NCBI GenBank assembly: GCA_024760905.1
Contig: CM045746.1
Span: forward strand, 14,590,466 to 14,654,465
DNA length: 64,000 bases
Reading direction: 5' to 3'
DNA from: Plotosus lineatus
Taxonomy: Eukaryota; Chordata; Actinopteri; Siluriformes; Plotosidae
In this document: positions 10,011 through 21,600 of the stretch, one piece after another
Layout of the letters: each line of letters opens with the position of its first letter
Position numbering within the stretch: position 1 is the first letter of the stretch
Program-made: the position numbers and the translations under genes
Notes under the pieces: model-generated
Seen by the model: the letters and a program-made list of their open reading frames with translations, nothing else
Told to the model about the DNA's origin: nothing
Database searches by the model: none

Positions 10011-10365
10011 GGACATTTGCTCACTGGACAATTGCTCACATGACAAATGCTCAGAACCTTAATGAAAAAACGGACATTTGCTCACAACATCAAAAAATTT
10101 TATTCAATTTTAACCCTAAGCCTAACCCTAACCCTAAACCCTAACCCTAAACCTAAACCCAAACCCAAACCCTAACCCTAAACCCTAACCCTAATGTATA
10201 ATGAGTTAATTTAGCATTATGTATTTATAATTAAAAAAAATTATAACACGTTGTGATGTTTTTGCATTATGCATTTATGACAACGAAAAAAAGATGTGAG
10301 TAAATGTCCGGTTTTTCATTAAGGTTGTGAAGCATTTGTCCTGTGAGCAAATGTCCGCGCACCGC
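10009..10365 (-). mobile_element. Inverted-repeat element with telomere-like tract, copy 2
   Basis: Same element as 8125-8754 in opposite orientation: left end taggacatttgctcac, right end gtgagcaaatgtccgcgcac. The internal (CCCTAA)n-type tract lies at about 10110-10195 and the shared AT-rich text atgagttaatttagcatta at 10201. It interrupts a SINE B, with gctgacc on both sides. Confidence 0.65.
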
Positions 10366-10461
10366 TGACCCCATGCCACCTTGCCATTCCTCATTAAATT
10401 TATATTGTATTAAATATGGCTTGAACACATTTCAAGAAATTTGTTAGTACTGTGAGATTTC

Positions 10462-10793
10462 CTTTCAGCATTTTTCCCTTTATCTGGGGTCGCCACGGCG
10501 AATGAATCGCACGTTTGATTTGGAAGAGGTTTTTACATTGAATGCCCTTCCTGACACAACCCTTTTAGCAAGGGACAGAAACACGCTGACGGCTTTGCAG
10601 CCTACTCTTTACGAAAGTCAGCAATGGTTCTTTTACATGAACCTCTCTGCATAGACAGTGAGAGACATGGCCCGCCTTTGATAACCCAGTTCGCTGCACT
10701 GGGAGGGACAGTGACAACCTTGTGGAGCGTGAGACTCAAACCCCCAACCTTTGGATCAGCGATCCAGCGCCCTATACCACTAGGCCACCACCA
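10462..10793 (-). mobile_element. SINE A copy
   Basis: Full-length style copy: LINE-like tail tctggggtcgccacggcgaa, body, and tRNA-like head gagactcaaacccccaacct through ccctataccactaggccacc. It is followed at once by a perfect inverted repeat built from its head. Confidence 0.8.
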
Positions 10794-10858
10794 CTACAGT
10801 GGGGCAGTGGTGGCCTAGTGGTGGCCTATACCACTAGGCCACCACTGCCCCACTGTAG
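10794..10858. repeat. Perfect 29-bp inverted repeat (hairpin) made of SINE A head sequence
   Basis: Arms 10794-10822 and 10830-10858 are exact reverse complements around the 7-nt spacer ggcctat. The arm text is ctacagtggggcagtggtgg followed by cctagtggt. Confidence 0.95.
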
Positions 10859-11034
10859 TCTATTGTAAGTATTATAAGTACTGTACGCTTTCTTAATTTC
10901 TAAATTTGTTATGAATATTTGAATACGTTTTTCATTGCTTCTGTGTAGAAACATTATAATCTTCGATGTCATTTATGCTTTGAGTGCTGTCGATGTATAT
11001 CTCTAGAAAATACAATATATAATCCTGTTGAGGG

Positions 11035-11400
11035 TACAGTGGTGTAGTGGTTAACACGTCGTCTTCACAGCAAGAAGGTTCTGGGGTTTGAGTTCCAGGG
11101 TTGATCATTTCTGTGTGGACTTTGCAGGATCTTCCCATGCTTGTGTGGGTTTCCTCTGGGTGCTCCTGTTCTCTCTCACAGTCTAAAGACATACACATTA
11201 AGCTCATCAGCTGTTTCAAATTGCCCATAGGTGTGAGAGTGGATGGTTGTGTGCATGTTGGCCCAGCGGTGGTCTGGCGAGTTGATCAGTGTGTATTCTG
11301 GCTTTGCCTCATGTTGGCTGCGATAGGCTCCAGCCTTCCTGTGATCTTAATAGGTTTAACCATTTGGAAAATGAGTGAGAGAGTGAATAAGACATGTGTA
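11035..11400 (+). mobile_element. SINE B, near-complete copy
   Basis: tRNA-like head tacagtggtgtagtggttaa, B-box-like gggtttgagttccagg, body ctgtgtggactttgcaggat and tgtgtgggtttcctctgggt, and L2-type tail ggctgcgataggctccagcc with tgatcttaataggtttaacc. Ends in gagtgagagagtgaat. Confidence 0.75.
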
Positions 11401-12099
11401 GCTGAGGTTCAACGCGCGTCTGAGTAAATAATACTTTGTCACGTGCTATACAGTGACGTTCGGAGAGATTGACAGCTGGTTAGGCACTGACTCTTTCAGA
11501 GTCACATTTGCAAAGACAAATGACCTCAAAAGAGTATATTATTCATCAATTAATGGACAACAGACAATGCACTGTGTTTTATATCTCATATCAGCAATCT
11601 TTACACGGACATGTGAAGCATTTCATTTGAGGTTAAAATTTATTCCAACTGCGTTGGTCTTTCTTGAGTTATTACTTCTTGTTTTGATTGAAAGTCCAAA
11701 ACTAATGAAGATTGTTGGTCGCACAAGAATCTGTGGACTCACTCGCGCCCTCTGCCGTGAGTCAGGGGTACTGTTCGCCTAACTGAGTAACTTTTTTACT
11801 GGGTGTTGTGATTACAGTTCTCTGCATCTTAAACACATTGCAGAAATACATTTTATACATTATGCAGATTATGAAAAGGTTGAGCATATAATCAGAGTGT
11901 TTGAAAGCACTTCATGTGCGAGATATATAGAGGGACAGCGCAGTTGGTGAGGGACACAATCCACTAAGTGGTAGCACAGAAACGCGCTGCCTCACCGCGC
12001 GGCCATATTTGACGCCGAAATAAGTATTTTGTCTCATCTGTAATATAGAATGTCTATGGTCCAGCCACCAGTGGCCCACGACGTATCTACTATTAGAAG
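11401..12099. other. Flank upstream of the memo1 promoter, no gene recognised
   Basis: Unique-looking sequence. Short open frames (for example 11453-11782) show no recognisable domain, and no repeat family was identified. Confidence 0.45.
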
Positions 12100-12556
12100 A
12101 TATCTATGAATACCTCTCACATGCCCCTTTTGCCGTTGTCGACCAATCAGAAGTCTGTATATCTTTTACTTTATGGACCAATGAGATTTGCCGTCTTTCT
12201 GCGAGAACCTCAGCAGAGTGTTGGTAAAACAACCCAGCCGGATATACCGCACTAACTTGCCTGCGAGTGGATGAATAACTCTGCGCTTTGTTCTACAAAG
12301 CCATCACTCATATCAAGTGACTTTTCTTTACTTTTTGTGATGAGCTTCCGGTTTTCTTTTTCACGTATAGGTTAAAAGTATTTGTTATAGTTTCTGACAT
12401 CTTCAGCGTTTGTGCGCGGCTTTGCCTTCAACTATTTTGTTCATTCTGTTCCGAGCTAGCGGTTTAACTATTGTTCTCCAAGTGTTAGTGAGTTTCCTCT
12501 CGACTGACCATTCAGATATTTCTTATCTGACCAAGATAGGCGGCTCGGGTACCAAG
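12100..12556 (+). promoter_or_regulatory. memo1: Probable memo1 promoter and 5' UTR
   Basis: The 450 bp before the start codon is repeat-poor and richer in CpG than the flanks. It has two CCAAT-like motifs, gaccaatcag near 12149 and gaccaatgag near 12178, and no clear TATA box, which suits a housekeeping gene. The exact transcription start cannot be read from sequence. In-frame sequence upstream of 12557 lacks an ATG. Confidence 0.5.
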
Positions 12557-12617
12557 ATGTCGAACCGAATGGTGTGCAGAGAAGCGAGCCACGCCGGCAG
12601 CTGGTACACCGCCTCAG
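12557..12617 (+). CDS. memo1: memo1 exon 1 (coding part), residues 1-20 plus first base of codon 21
   Basis: It encodes [20 protein letters not shown] and leaves one base (G) for codon 21, completed by exon 2. The donor is CAG|gtagag. Human MEMO1 has Val at position 5 where this copy has Met. The open frame extends upstream but contains no earlier ATG, so 12557 is the start. Intron 1 is 17,853 bp. Confidence 0.96.
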
Positions 12618-15600
12618 GTAGAGGGTGGGTGGGGAGGGGGTGCGATGTCCTGCAGGCTAGCTCACGTTAGCTAGCTGCTATTGAACGGCTTGGGATTGTG
12701 TGATCAGCTGTGAATATTTAAAACCCCCTCAGACTACAACACGAGGCCTTGGTTTTCATTCGAGTGCTTGTCGGTGTTAATAATTCTTGCCAAACGAGTA
12801 ATAATGTCGAACTTTTCGGGCTCGGTTCTACTTGATCGGGTCACATTGAGTTTTTAATGAATATTCTCACCTTAGTCATGGATGTGTTTTCACAGTGTTA
12901 GGGACAAAGGCGCTGGCTAGCTAACACTGTACTTTGCTAGCATGTGAGCTAACATGTATTGATTGATGTGAGCATCAACTCCAGTGAATTGAGTTTTAAA
13001 GCACCATCGGATCAAAAGTAAACATGGATTGATGACAAACAAGTGTTAAATTGATTTATTTTGTTGGGGGTCTTCAACGAAGCATGGATAACTATTTATT
13101 GTGGCTCACTAGCAAACAAGACAGCCGATCACACTCGCATGGGTGCATTTATTTATTTATTTACTTGACTGGATGTTTAGGTTTTACATGTTGGGCCGGG
13201 TTAAAGTTACCAAGACTAAATATAATATGAATTATTATTATTATTTTATTGCATGAGTGTAATCACTTGAAAGTCGAATCTTTCGTTTCATCTCTCTATC
13301 TTTCTCTCTGTGGTTTTTTTAAAGCTCTGCTCTTTCCAGATTGGCATTTTATTAGTCAGCAGATTCTGATCCTGCCTTGTGTGTATCGGTATACTGGCGA
13401 ATCATGACTTGGCCTTCTACATGCTCCTGCCAACACAACCTGGGGCCCCTCTGACGTCACCAGAGTTTGGCTTCTTGTGTTCGTGTTATCGGCTGTTACA
13501 TTTAAAAACACGTTTTTATTCTTTTGTGAGTTGCCCGCGTTCCGATCTTTTACTTACCAAATGTTTAACTGTGATTACTAGGTATCCTTGTAGCCGCTGT
13601 GACGTCACACCCACGTGACTAGCCTAAGCAGCGACCGGCGCCATGTTTGACTGGGTGGTGCTAGTTAGCACCATTAGCTAGCAAGTTAGCAGCTAGCATC
13701 CGGCAGGAATTTCTCGTCTCTGGCCTATGTTCCGCTACGATATGTAGGATTTGGGTGGTGTTGGTAGCAAATGAACATAACTTCTATAATGTAGATCAAA
13801 CAAAGATACAACTCAGTAAGGTCAGGCTTACAATACACTAACACTCTGTACTCCAGTCAGATATTGTGCCCGTTAGTGTAGTATAGTCACGTGATCAGTC
13901 CCGACTTAGTTAGCATCTCTTACATTTGTGCTTTCTAATGGGTTCAAGTTGTCCACAGTTTAAATCAGGCATTTTGGTTAAATGTCAGCAAAGCAAGAAC
14001 ACACTGGTGAGCTCCATAAATACAATAGAAAAAAAAATATCCTCACACTTGTATAAAGTTCAGTGTTTGTTTAAAAAAACATTTAAGTCAAGTAAACAAA
14101 TCTGATGCTAATTTGTTTAATCTGAGCATTGGTCTGTAGAGGAAAAAAATGAATGACTCCATGAATCATCAGGGGAAAAAAAAACAATTGAAGGGATTTG
14201 ATTGTCTGGCGAGCTGTTCAGGGTGGACCTGCCTTCTTCCAGAGATGTGGGGTACACCCTGAACAGCTTGCCATACAATCACAGAGCCAACACACACCAT
14301 GATCAACCACTTGCACACCTAGGTGACTTTGTGGACAAAATATCAACATTTGACATGGCACCACAGACACACCTTACAGCGAATCATAAAAAGCTTCACA
14401 ATTCAATATCACAAAGGACTTTAATTTATAATCAATGAATTTAGTCAGATTGCATATCTCGGATTAGTTTGTGAAAGAATGATGCATTTACATGGCAAAA
14501 TTGGTTCAAAATTACACTTATTTTAAAGTGGATATCTTGCTGTTTGGCTTCAGGCATGACTCCGCAAGATTGTGTGTGTGTGTGTGTATACGCATCTTGG
14601 CTATTACTTGGAAATTTCCATTCATTTATAAAATGATAAGCAGCAGCTGCATTAGTGAAGTTTTCTGGGGGTGCCCAAGATCCATATCAGATATCAATTT
14701 TACACCACATAATTCATCAAATTATAACTACTAACCTCAAAACTGCTGAACGAAATTAGAGGGTACGGGGGAGCGTTCACACCAACCCTGTAGCCAATTC
14801 TGATATCAAATTGAATTGCTAAGTAGTTCAAATATCGGTGTAAAGTATTTTTTTTTGTTTTTGTGTGTCCTTAAGGCCTTAAAATGCGATACTATAAAAA
14901 TTAATGTGGGAAATTCACAATCGCTGACTTCCTGTTTGACTAGAAATTCACTGAAATGTCTACAATAATGGGAGCAATGAACTCACCGAATTTCTTGAAA
15001 ATCCAAACTTGATCTTTTTTTTTTTTTTTTTTTTCTTTTTTTTTTTTGACTATGAAATGCATTTTGAGGCACAGTGGAGCCCACCGGCCCTGCCTGAGCT
15101 CACTCGCCATAGAATAGTGATATTTTCAAGCATAGTAAGTCTCTTAATGTAATTCTATATCAGATTAATTTCATTAAAAAAAAAAAAAAAGGTTTTGTGC
15201 ACCTCCGGTGCTCAGGCCCTAATTAGTACATAAGAATAACAAAGAAACTTCCCGGGGAAAAGCTTGAAGACTTTGTGCAGGATGCATTGTCTTCCTGGAG
15301 AATTACTTTATCAAACTTTTTTTTTTTTTTTTTTTTTTTTGATGGAGTGAAAACTGACAAACTTCAATGCCCACCTCTGAACTGATTGTTGAGGTAATGA
15401 TTGCAGTCTCTTGCCCTTTATCCAATATGTAACCTCATATCCTAATTATAGTTTTTTATGAATCACCTGTATACTGTATTAGAATGTGTATGTGCAGGTT
15501 TAATATTCAATACGCTACTGACATTCAGAATATGCAAAACTACTAAGTCATTAAAATAAAAAGTCGAAGCATCAGAAAAAATTCTACTTTTCTTACTTTC

Positions 15601-18600
15601 TTTCGGCTTTCTCCCTTTTCTCGGGAGTCGCCACAGCGAATCATCTGATTCGCATGTTTGATTTGGCATAGGTTTTTACGTTGGATGCCCTTCCTGTCAC
15701 AACGCTTTTAGCAAGGGACAGAAACACGCTGACGGCTTTGCAGCCTACTGTTTACGAGAGTCAGCAATGGTTCTTTTACATGCCTCTCACCATAGACAGT
15801 GAGAGACATGGCCCGCCTTTTATAACCCGGTTAGCCGCACTGTGGGCAGAAAAAAATCTACTTATGAATATTTAATGTTTTAAACTTTGGCACAAACATG
15901 AACGCTGAAATAGAACTGCATATTGAGCAAAATAAGCTATTTAAACATTAGAATAGCGTAAGTGCGTTTATTAGCATATTGTGAAGCCGTAATCATTAAT
16001 GCATGCATATTAAATTTTTAAGGCGGTATTAAAGGTGGAGCATCATCCGCGCATGCGCAGATCTGTATCACGCACGACTAGACCTCATCAGACCTGTGAC
16101 CCTATGAGCAGTAGATTGATATATTTATATAGAACAATATTAACATTACATGTATATGTATGTATATATGTATATATATATAAATTATTAATATATTAAT
16201 TATTAATATATTAATGCCATCATAGGGATGCCCATAGGCCTGCTGGGTACGTGCTGCACGTATAACACTTACAGTGACACAGATGGCTCAGGAAAGTCTG
16301 TCAAACTTTAGAACTTTACAGTAATAACATGCAATATCGTTTATCATATAAATCACATTAATATGATCATTATGCTGGAGAGAAGTGGAATGTAATTTAC
16401 CGGAATCTGGGACCGATTTGGAGCATGTTTAGCCTGAGGTGGAGTCCCCCAGTTGTGTGCTGTCATTTTTCTCAGTTGACAGAGATATTATTGCCACGTT
16501 AAACAAACAAACAAAAAATAAAACCTGTGCTTGGTTAATGTGCATTGTTGGTGATCAGGTTCACAGGACTGTTTTCCTCCTTTGCTCATTTTAAAATAGA
16601 TGTTTATAAGCGAAATGGAGTAGGTCAGTACGTTTCTTAACAGTTAGCAACATGAACCGTGGTTTTGTTTTTAGCGGGAATTTCTGTATCCTGTATAAAA
16701 ACAAATCCTATTGACTGGAGGCCTTCGTGACAATCCGCATGGCTCTTATTATCCCGGGCTCTCTACACACTGAATGATTGTGGATAGAGTACAGAAACAC
16801 AATTATAAGCCGGGACAAGTGACAAAGCAATATTTAAAAAAAAAAAAAAAATCACTTGTGTATTAAAAAAAACACTGATGAACGATCTCACATGGCAAAA
16901 TATGTGAGTAAACGCTACATGCTTAATAAAATAAGTGGGTATACGGCATATACTCGTGTTTACACCCGACTACAGCCCCGCTGCCACCAAATTTTACATA
17001 CAGCTGACAGCCAACCACCAACATTTTTTGCCAGACTTTTTCTTGGCTTCTCTTCTTTCTATTGTTTCAAATGATTACGTTCTTGTTGGGCCATGTTTCC
17101 TTGATAAGTCCAGAAGCTTGTTAAGGTCTCTTGTGACAAGCAAGCGACTTTTGATATTTGGCAGTAGTTGTTTTAGCAATGCGAGTTACTCATCATTCAT
17201 TCATTTTGCGAACCAATTAATCCTAATTAGGATCGTGGGGAGGCTGGCGCCCATCTTTGCCAACTCTGGGCGAGGTACACCCTGGACAGCTCGCCAGGCC
17301 ATCGTAGGGCCAACACTCACACAACCAGTCACACTCTCACCTAGGAGTGATTTTGAATAGCCAATTAACTTGCTGTACATGTTTTTGGACTGGGAGGAAA
17401 CCAGAGGAAACCCTCATAAGCAATGTGAGAACATGTCAACTCTACACAGAAATGCCCAGGCTGGGAATTGAACGTAGGACCTTCTTGCTGTGCGGCGGAC
17501 ATGCTAACCACTTCGCCACCATGCCGCCTGTGCAAATTACTGATTTTTATTATCTTCATAATTTTTGTATTTTATTAACGTGCAAAAACTAAACAAGCCA
17601 TTAATTGTTTCCTCACAAAATAAATGTTTGCTTATTTAACATGTCGTGTGGAGACACCATAATTTTTGATTTTTGACTTGAAGAGCCGCAACTGGCCATT
17701 GAAGAGCCGCAACTGGCCATTGAAGAGCCGCAACTGGCCATTGAAGAGCCGCAACTGGCCATTGAAGAGCCGCAACTGGCCATTGAAGAGCCGCAACTGG
17801 CCATTGAAGAGCCGCAACTGGCCATACGGCCATTGAAGGGCCAGAGGTTGAGTAGAGCTGGCTTGTATTATACTGAATAATTATATATTGGTTTATATAG
17901 TATTACTATTATATAGTTAATAGTAATATTTTGGTTTATATTGCAAGCGTTTATATGTTGGTGAATTTGGGGGGGGTGGTTTCAATGGTTGGACCAAACA
18001 AACCTGGAATCAGTTTCACAAGGTGAGATAACCATGTGAGTTGAGAGAACTTACCCTTCACCCTCCTTACGATGCCTTACCCACATGCTCTAGTTCAACG
18101 GTCAGGAACCTTTTTGACTAAGAGCCAAAAAAAAAAAAAAAAAACAATTTAAAATATAATCCTCTGAGAGCCAAATATATTTTTTAATACTGAAACCAAC
18201 AATTTGAGAGTATAATAAGACTGAATTTATTTTAAACAACATTGTCATAATGAAGTTATTTATTAAGAAAAGTACTTCTTACTATTAATGTGACTTCTGG
18301 TGCTGCATGGTGTTGCTGATAGCTTTGTAGTCTGGTTGATGCGTGCTGAGGTTCAGCTTCATGCAGGCATTTAGGCTTCCATTTATTAAACGTGACCTCA
18401 GGTTGGTCTTGATGCTTTTGAGGTGTGAGAAAGACTGCTCGCAGGCGCATGTGGAGCCAAACATGGTCAATACGACAGGACTCGCACGCTGCAGTGTTTA
18501 GGTGACTGACAGGAAGCGCGTTCCAAGTTTTGGCAATCAGCTGGTCTGCAGGTTGAAGTTTTTTCCTATCTGTCCATTTGTGTTTTGCTTGCCAGCTCTG

Positions 18601-21600
18601 CTTGGCTTCTTGCACAGAAGCTGATCAAAACAAGGGAAATTTACCTCTTTACCCAAAAACAACTCATGCGGGCTGTAGCGTATAATCCAATAAAATTAGA
18701 GTGTCACAGTATCGGCTCCGCACACACACTGGAGTACAGAAAGGATTGGCTCTCCGCTGCGCACCACAGCGAAAAGTGGCAATGAAAATGGATGTATAGA
18801 TTGAAATGCGTGAGATTTTTTGTTTTATTTGATAGCTTTTTTTTCTGTACTTTTATTTAAAGGACAGTGAAATCATGTACTGTATTCGTTATTTTGTTAA
18901 AGGCCACCTGACTTATCTGAGAGCCAGATGCAGTCATCAAAAGAGTCATGTCTGGCTCACGAGCCGTTGGTTCCTGACACCTGCTTTAGATGCCTTGTCA
19001 GAGGAATGCAATAGTTTTTCTAGTCTTACTAATGTAATTAAAGTCTTTAACAGAAGTGTAATTGCCAATATTTGATGGCTGGCTTGTTGTCAGGAAATGC
19101 AATTGAAGAAAGGGAAAGAGGACGAATGCCTTAACAAGTAATTTTGCTTTGCAGATTTCATGGTTCTTTTAGAATAGATGCTTAGCGTTCATGCTCTCAC
19201 CTTTAAATTTGTAATGTGGGGTTCACTGGATGTTAGAGAAATGTTCAAGACCCCTGATCTAACACATCAAATTACCTGTTGGTTTTTCTACTCACTGCTT
19301 TTAATTGATTAGTTTTCTTGTATGTTGATTGGTTGATGTATGTTGATTGGTTGTAGGCTTTTACTCCTAATACTGGATATTGTTTTATATAAAAAATATT
19401 CACGTGATTGTGATAAATTTACAAAAATGATTAGTCATCATGAATACCAAACTGTTGGCTTTGGGACTGTAAGGTCACAACTACAATTCCCAAATGAGTA
19501 GGGAAAATGTATGGCGGTGGGGGAGTGAGCTGCACCTTTCCTTCCTTCATGTAAATGGCTGAAGTGCCCCTGAGCAAGACAACTAACCCCCAACTGGTCT
19601 CCGGGAGCCACCAATGTACATGGCAGCCCACTGCTTCAAGTGTGTGTGCTTACATTGGATGGGTTAAATGCAGAGGAAATCATTTCCCTTACGGGATTAA
19701 TACAGTATATCAAAGGAAAAAATAAATTGATATGCAAGTCAATTAATAAATAGGTAATCAAGAATGTAAATAAAGGGCATTTAGAATATTTGCATTCTAA
19801 CATCTGAGTTTCTTCCATCCCTATTTATTTTGCCAAGACCGCAGTGAGATTTCTATTTTTTTTCCCCCGAAATATTTTCTGTTAAACCCAGTTAAAGCCA
19901 GTTTTCATGAATCCAACAGTCAATGCAAACATGATACAAACCAGACCAGTTGTTGTTATTGTCCGGAAGAATGTTAAGACTTTGTTGAATCAGCTTTATA
20001 TGAGCTTTCCACAGTTATGATTCGGGACAGTTGGCCGAATTTCTCCAAACTCGCTTTAGTACTTTTATTAAGGTTTGCACTGTATTGGCCTCATTGAATT
20101 CTGGGCTTTCTGGGAGATAACCGCTTCTTCGGTTCATTTCGGCCCGAGCTTTACTGTAGGCAGCTGTCACATCTTGCACAACGGTAACATTTCATTTGAC
20201 CCTTTGCGGAACCTTTCCCTCCCCCCATATCATGTATTTCTGTTTGAAATTAGTTTTTCTGTGCGAACCACACGGTGATAAACAGCAGATTGAAGCATCA
20301 GAGTGTATACAGACTTGTATTTGGTTTGTTCAGTTTAGAATTTGTAACTGCACTCACTGGTATTTCATCTGTGAATGTGATCTGAGATAAGGCACGTTTT
20401 TTACCTTTAAAGATAAAGTCCATGTGTAGCTTTTGTGGTATTTTTGTGGCATGGCATTTTGTTGAATCAGTGATGGTGGTAAACCGTGAGTGTCTGTAAT
20501 TTCAAGTTGAGCATTATCCACTTTGGAATTTTTGGAGTAGGACAATTAGTGTTAAATGAAAACATGAAACTTTACTTTAAAGCGTAATCTTTCTAAATTC
20601 ACGGCATTTGAAAGATGCCTTTAGCCCAGTACTTCTCAAATACTAGGGCGCAATATGATGCCGGAGGGAGTGCGTATGACCCTGGGGAACATGCTTTTCT
20701 GGAATAGTGTACGAGAATTAAGTGTAATTGCATCCCCACTCCAGTAGATGGCAGTGGTGCTCTCATTGTTGCGCTATAGTGTAGTGGTTTTTTGCACAAG
20801 CAAATGATATGAAGTGCAGTAAACAATCCCTCAAGAAACAACACGGAAAATTTTTTAACAAGAATGAAGAGAAAAGTGGAGAGTGAGATGGAGATATTAA
20901 GACATAAGTTGAATGAGTTTAAATAAGAATTTTTTTTTTAAATTTCAGACACATTGGTGCACTTTAAATCTTTTCTATTACAGATTAAAAAACAATGTTA
21001 TGAAGAGGTGTACTAATAACAATTTTATAGACAAATAATACTATTTATAGTCGCTCACGGGTCTTTTTTTTTGGGGGGGGGGGTGAAATTTTTTTTTTTT
21101 TTTTTTTTCCTTACTAGACGGGGCACCACAGAAAATAATTGAGAAGCACTGCTTTAGCCAGAACAACTTCTATTTTTATGCCCTTATATTACTGCATAGT
21201 TGAGGGTTACGATCTTTGCTCAAGGCCACATTAGTGGTGCCTTGGTGGTAATGAGATTTGAGCCTATAAACATCTGATCAGTAACCCAGAGCCTTAAATA
21301 ATGAACCTTCATTTTGTAAGATTTGATACTTTATTGGGTTGTGTTTTTTTGTTTGTTTTTTTTTTAATTCATTGGGTCTCTACATTTGCTTGGCACTGGC
21401 ACCCCTGCCCCTGTCTTCATAAATATAAAAGCAACTAGTCTCCACCCATTAATGCAGTAGCATGATGGAAGAACAGACATCAACATGATCTCGTCTCCAA
21501 AACTTGATGTCTGTTTGGTAATTTGGAAAGGGCTGACCTATACAAGGTCTGATAACGCTATACCACTGTCTGCTGTAAAGTTTGTCTAAAATGTGATGCA

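Noticed and set aside
11453..11782. 109-codon ORF upstream of memo1
   Set aside because: Its start codon is uncertain, it has no recognisable domain, and its length is possible by chance.
1..12000. A second intact gene sharing a bidirectional promoter with memo1
   Set aside because: No intact - strand exon was found near 12 kb; the only coding remains upstream are the broken THAP/P-element pieces 4-7 kb away.
12410..12670. An 86-codon open frame that starts upstream and contains the memo1 N-terminus
   Set aside because: The first codon is TTG, no ATG precedes 12557 in frame, and the 3' end reads into intron 1 past the donor at 12618.
17680..17825. CRISPR-like array
   Set aside because: Units are contiguous with no spacers and the context is an animal intron.
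17613..17833. Open frames with repeated MASCGSS-type or LRLFNGQ-type peptides
   Set aside because: Products of the 21-bp tandem repeat; three frames are open at once and no start context or homologue is visible.
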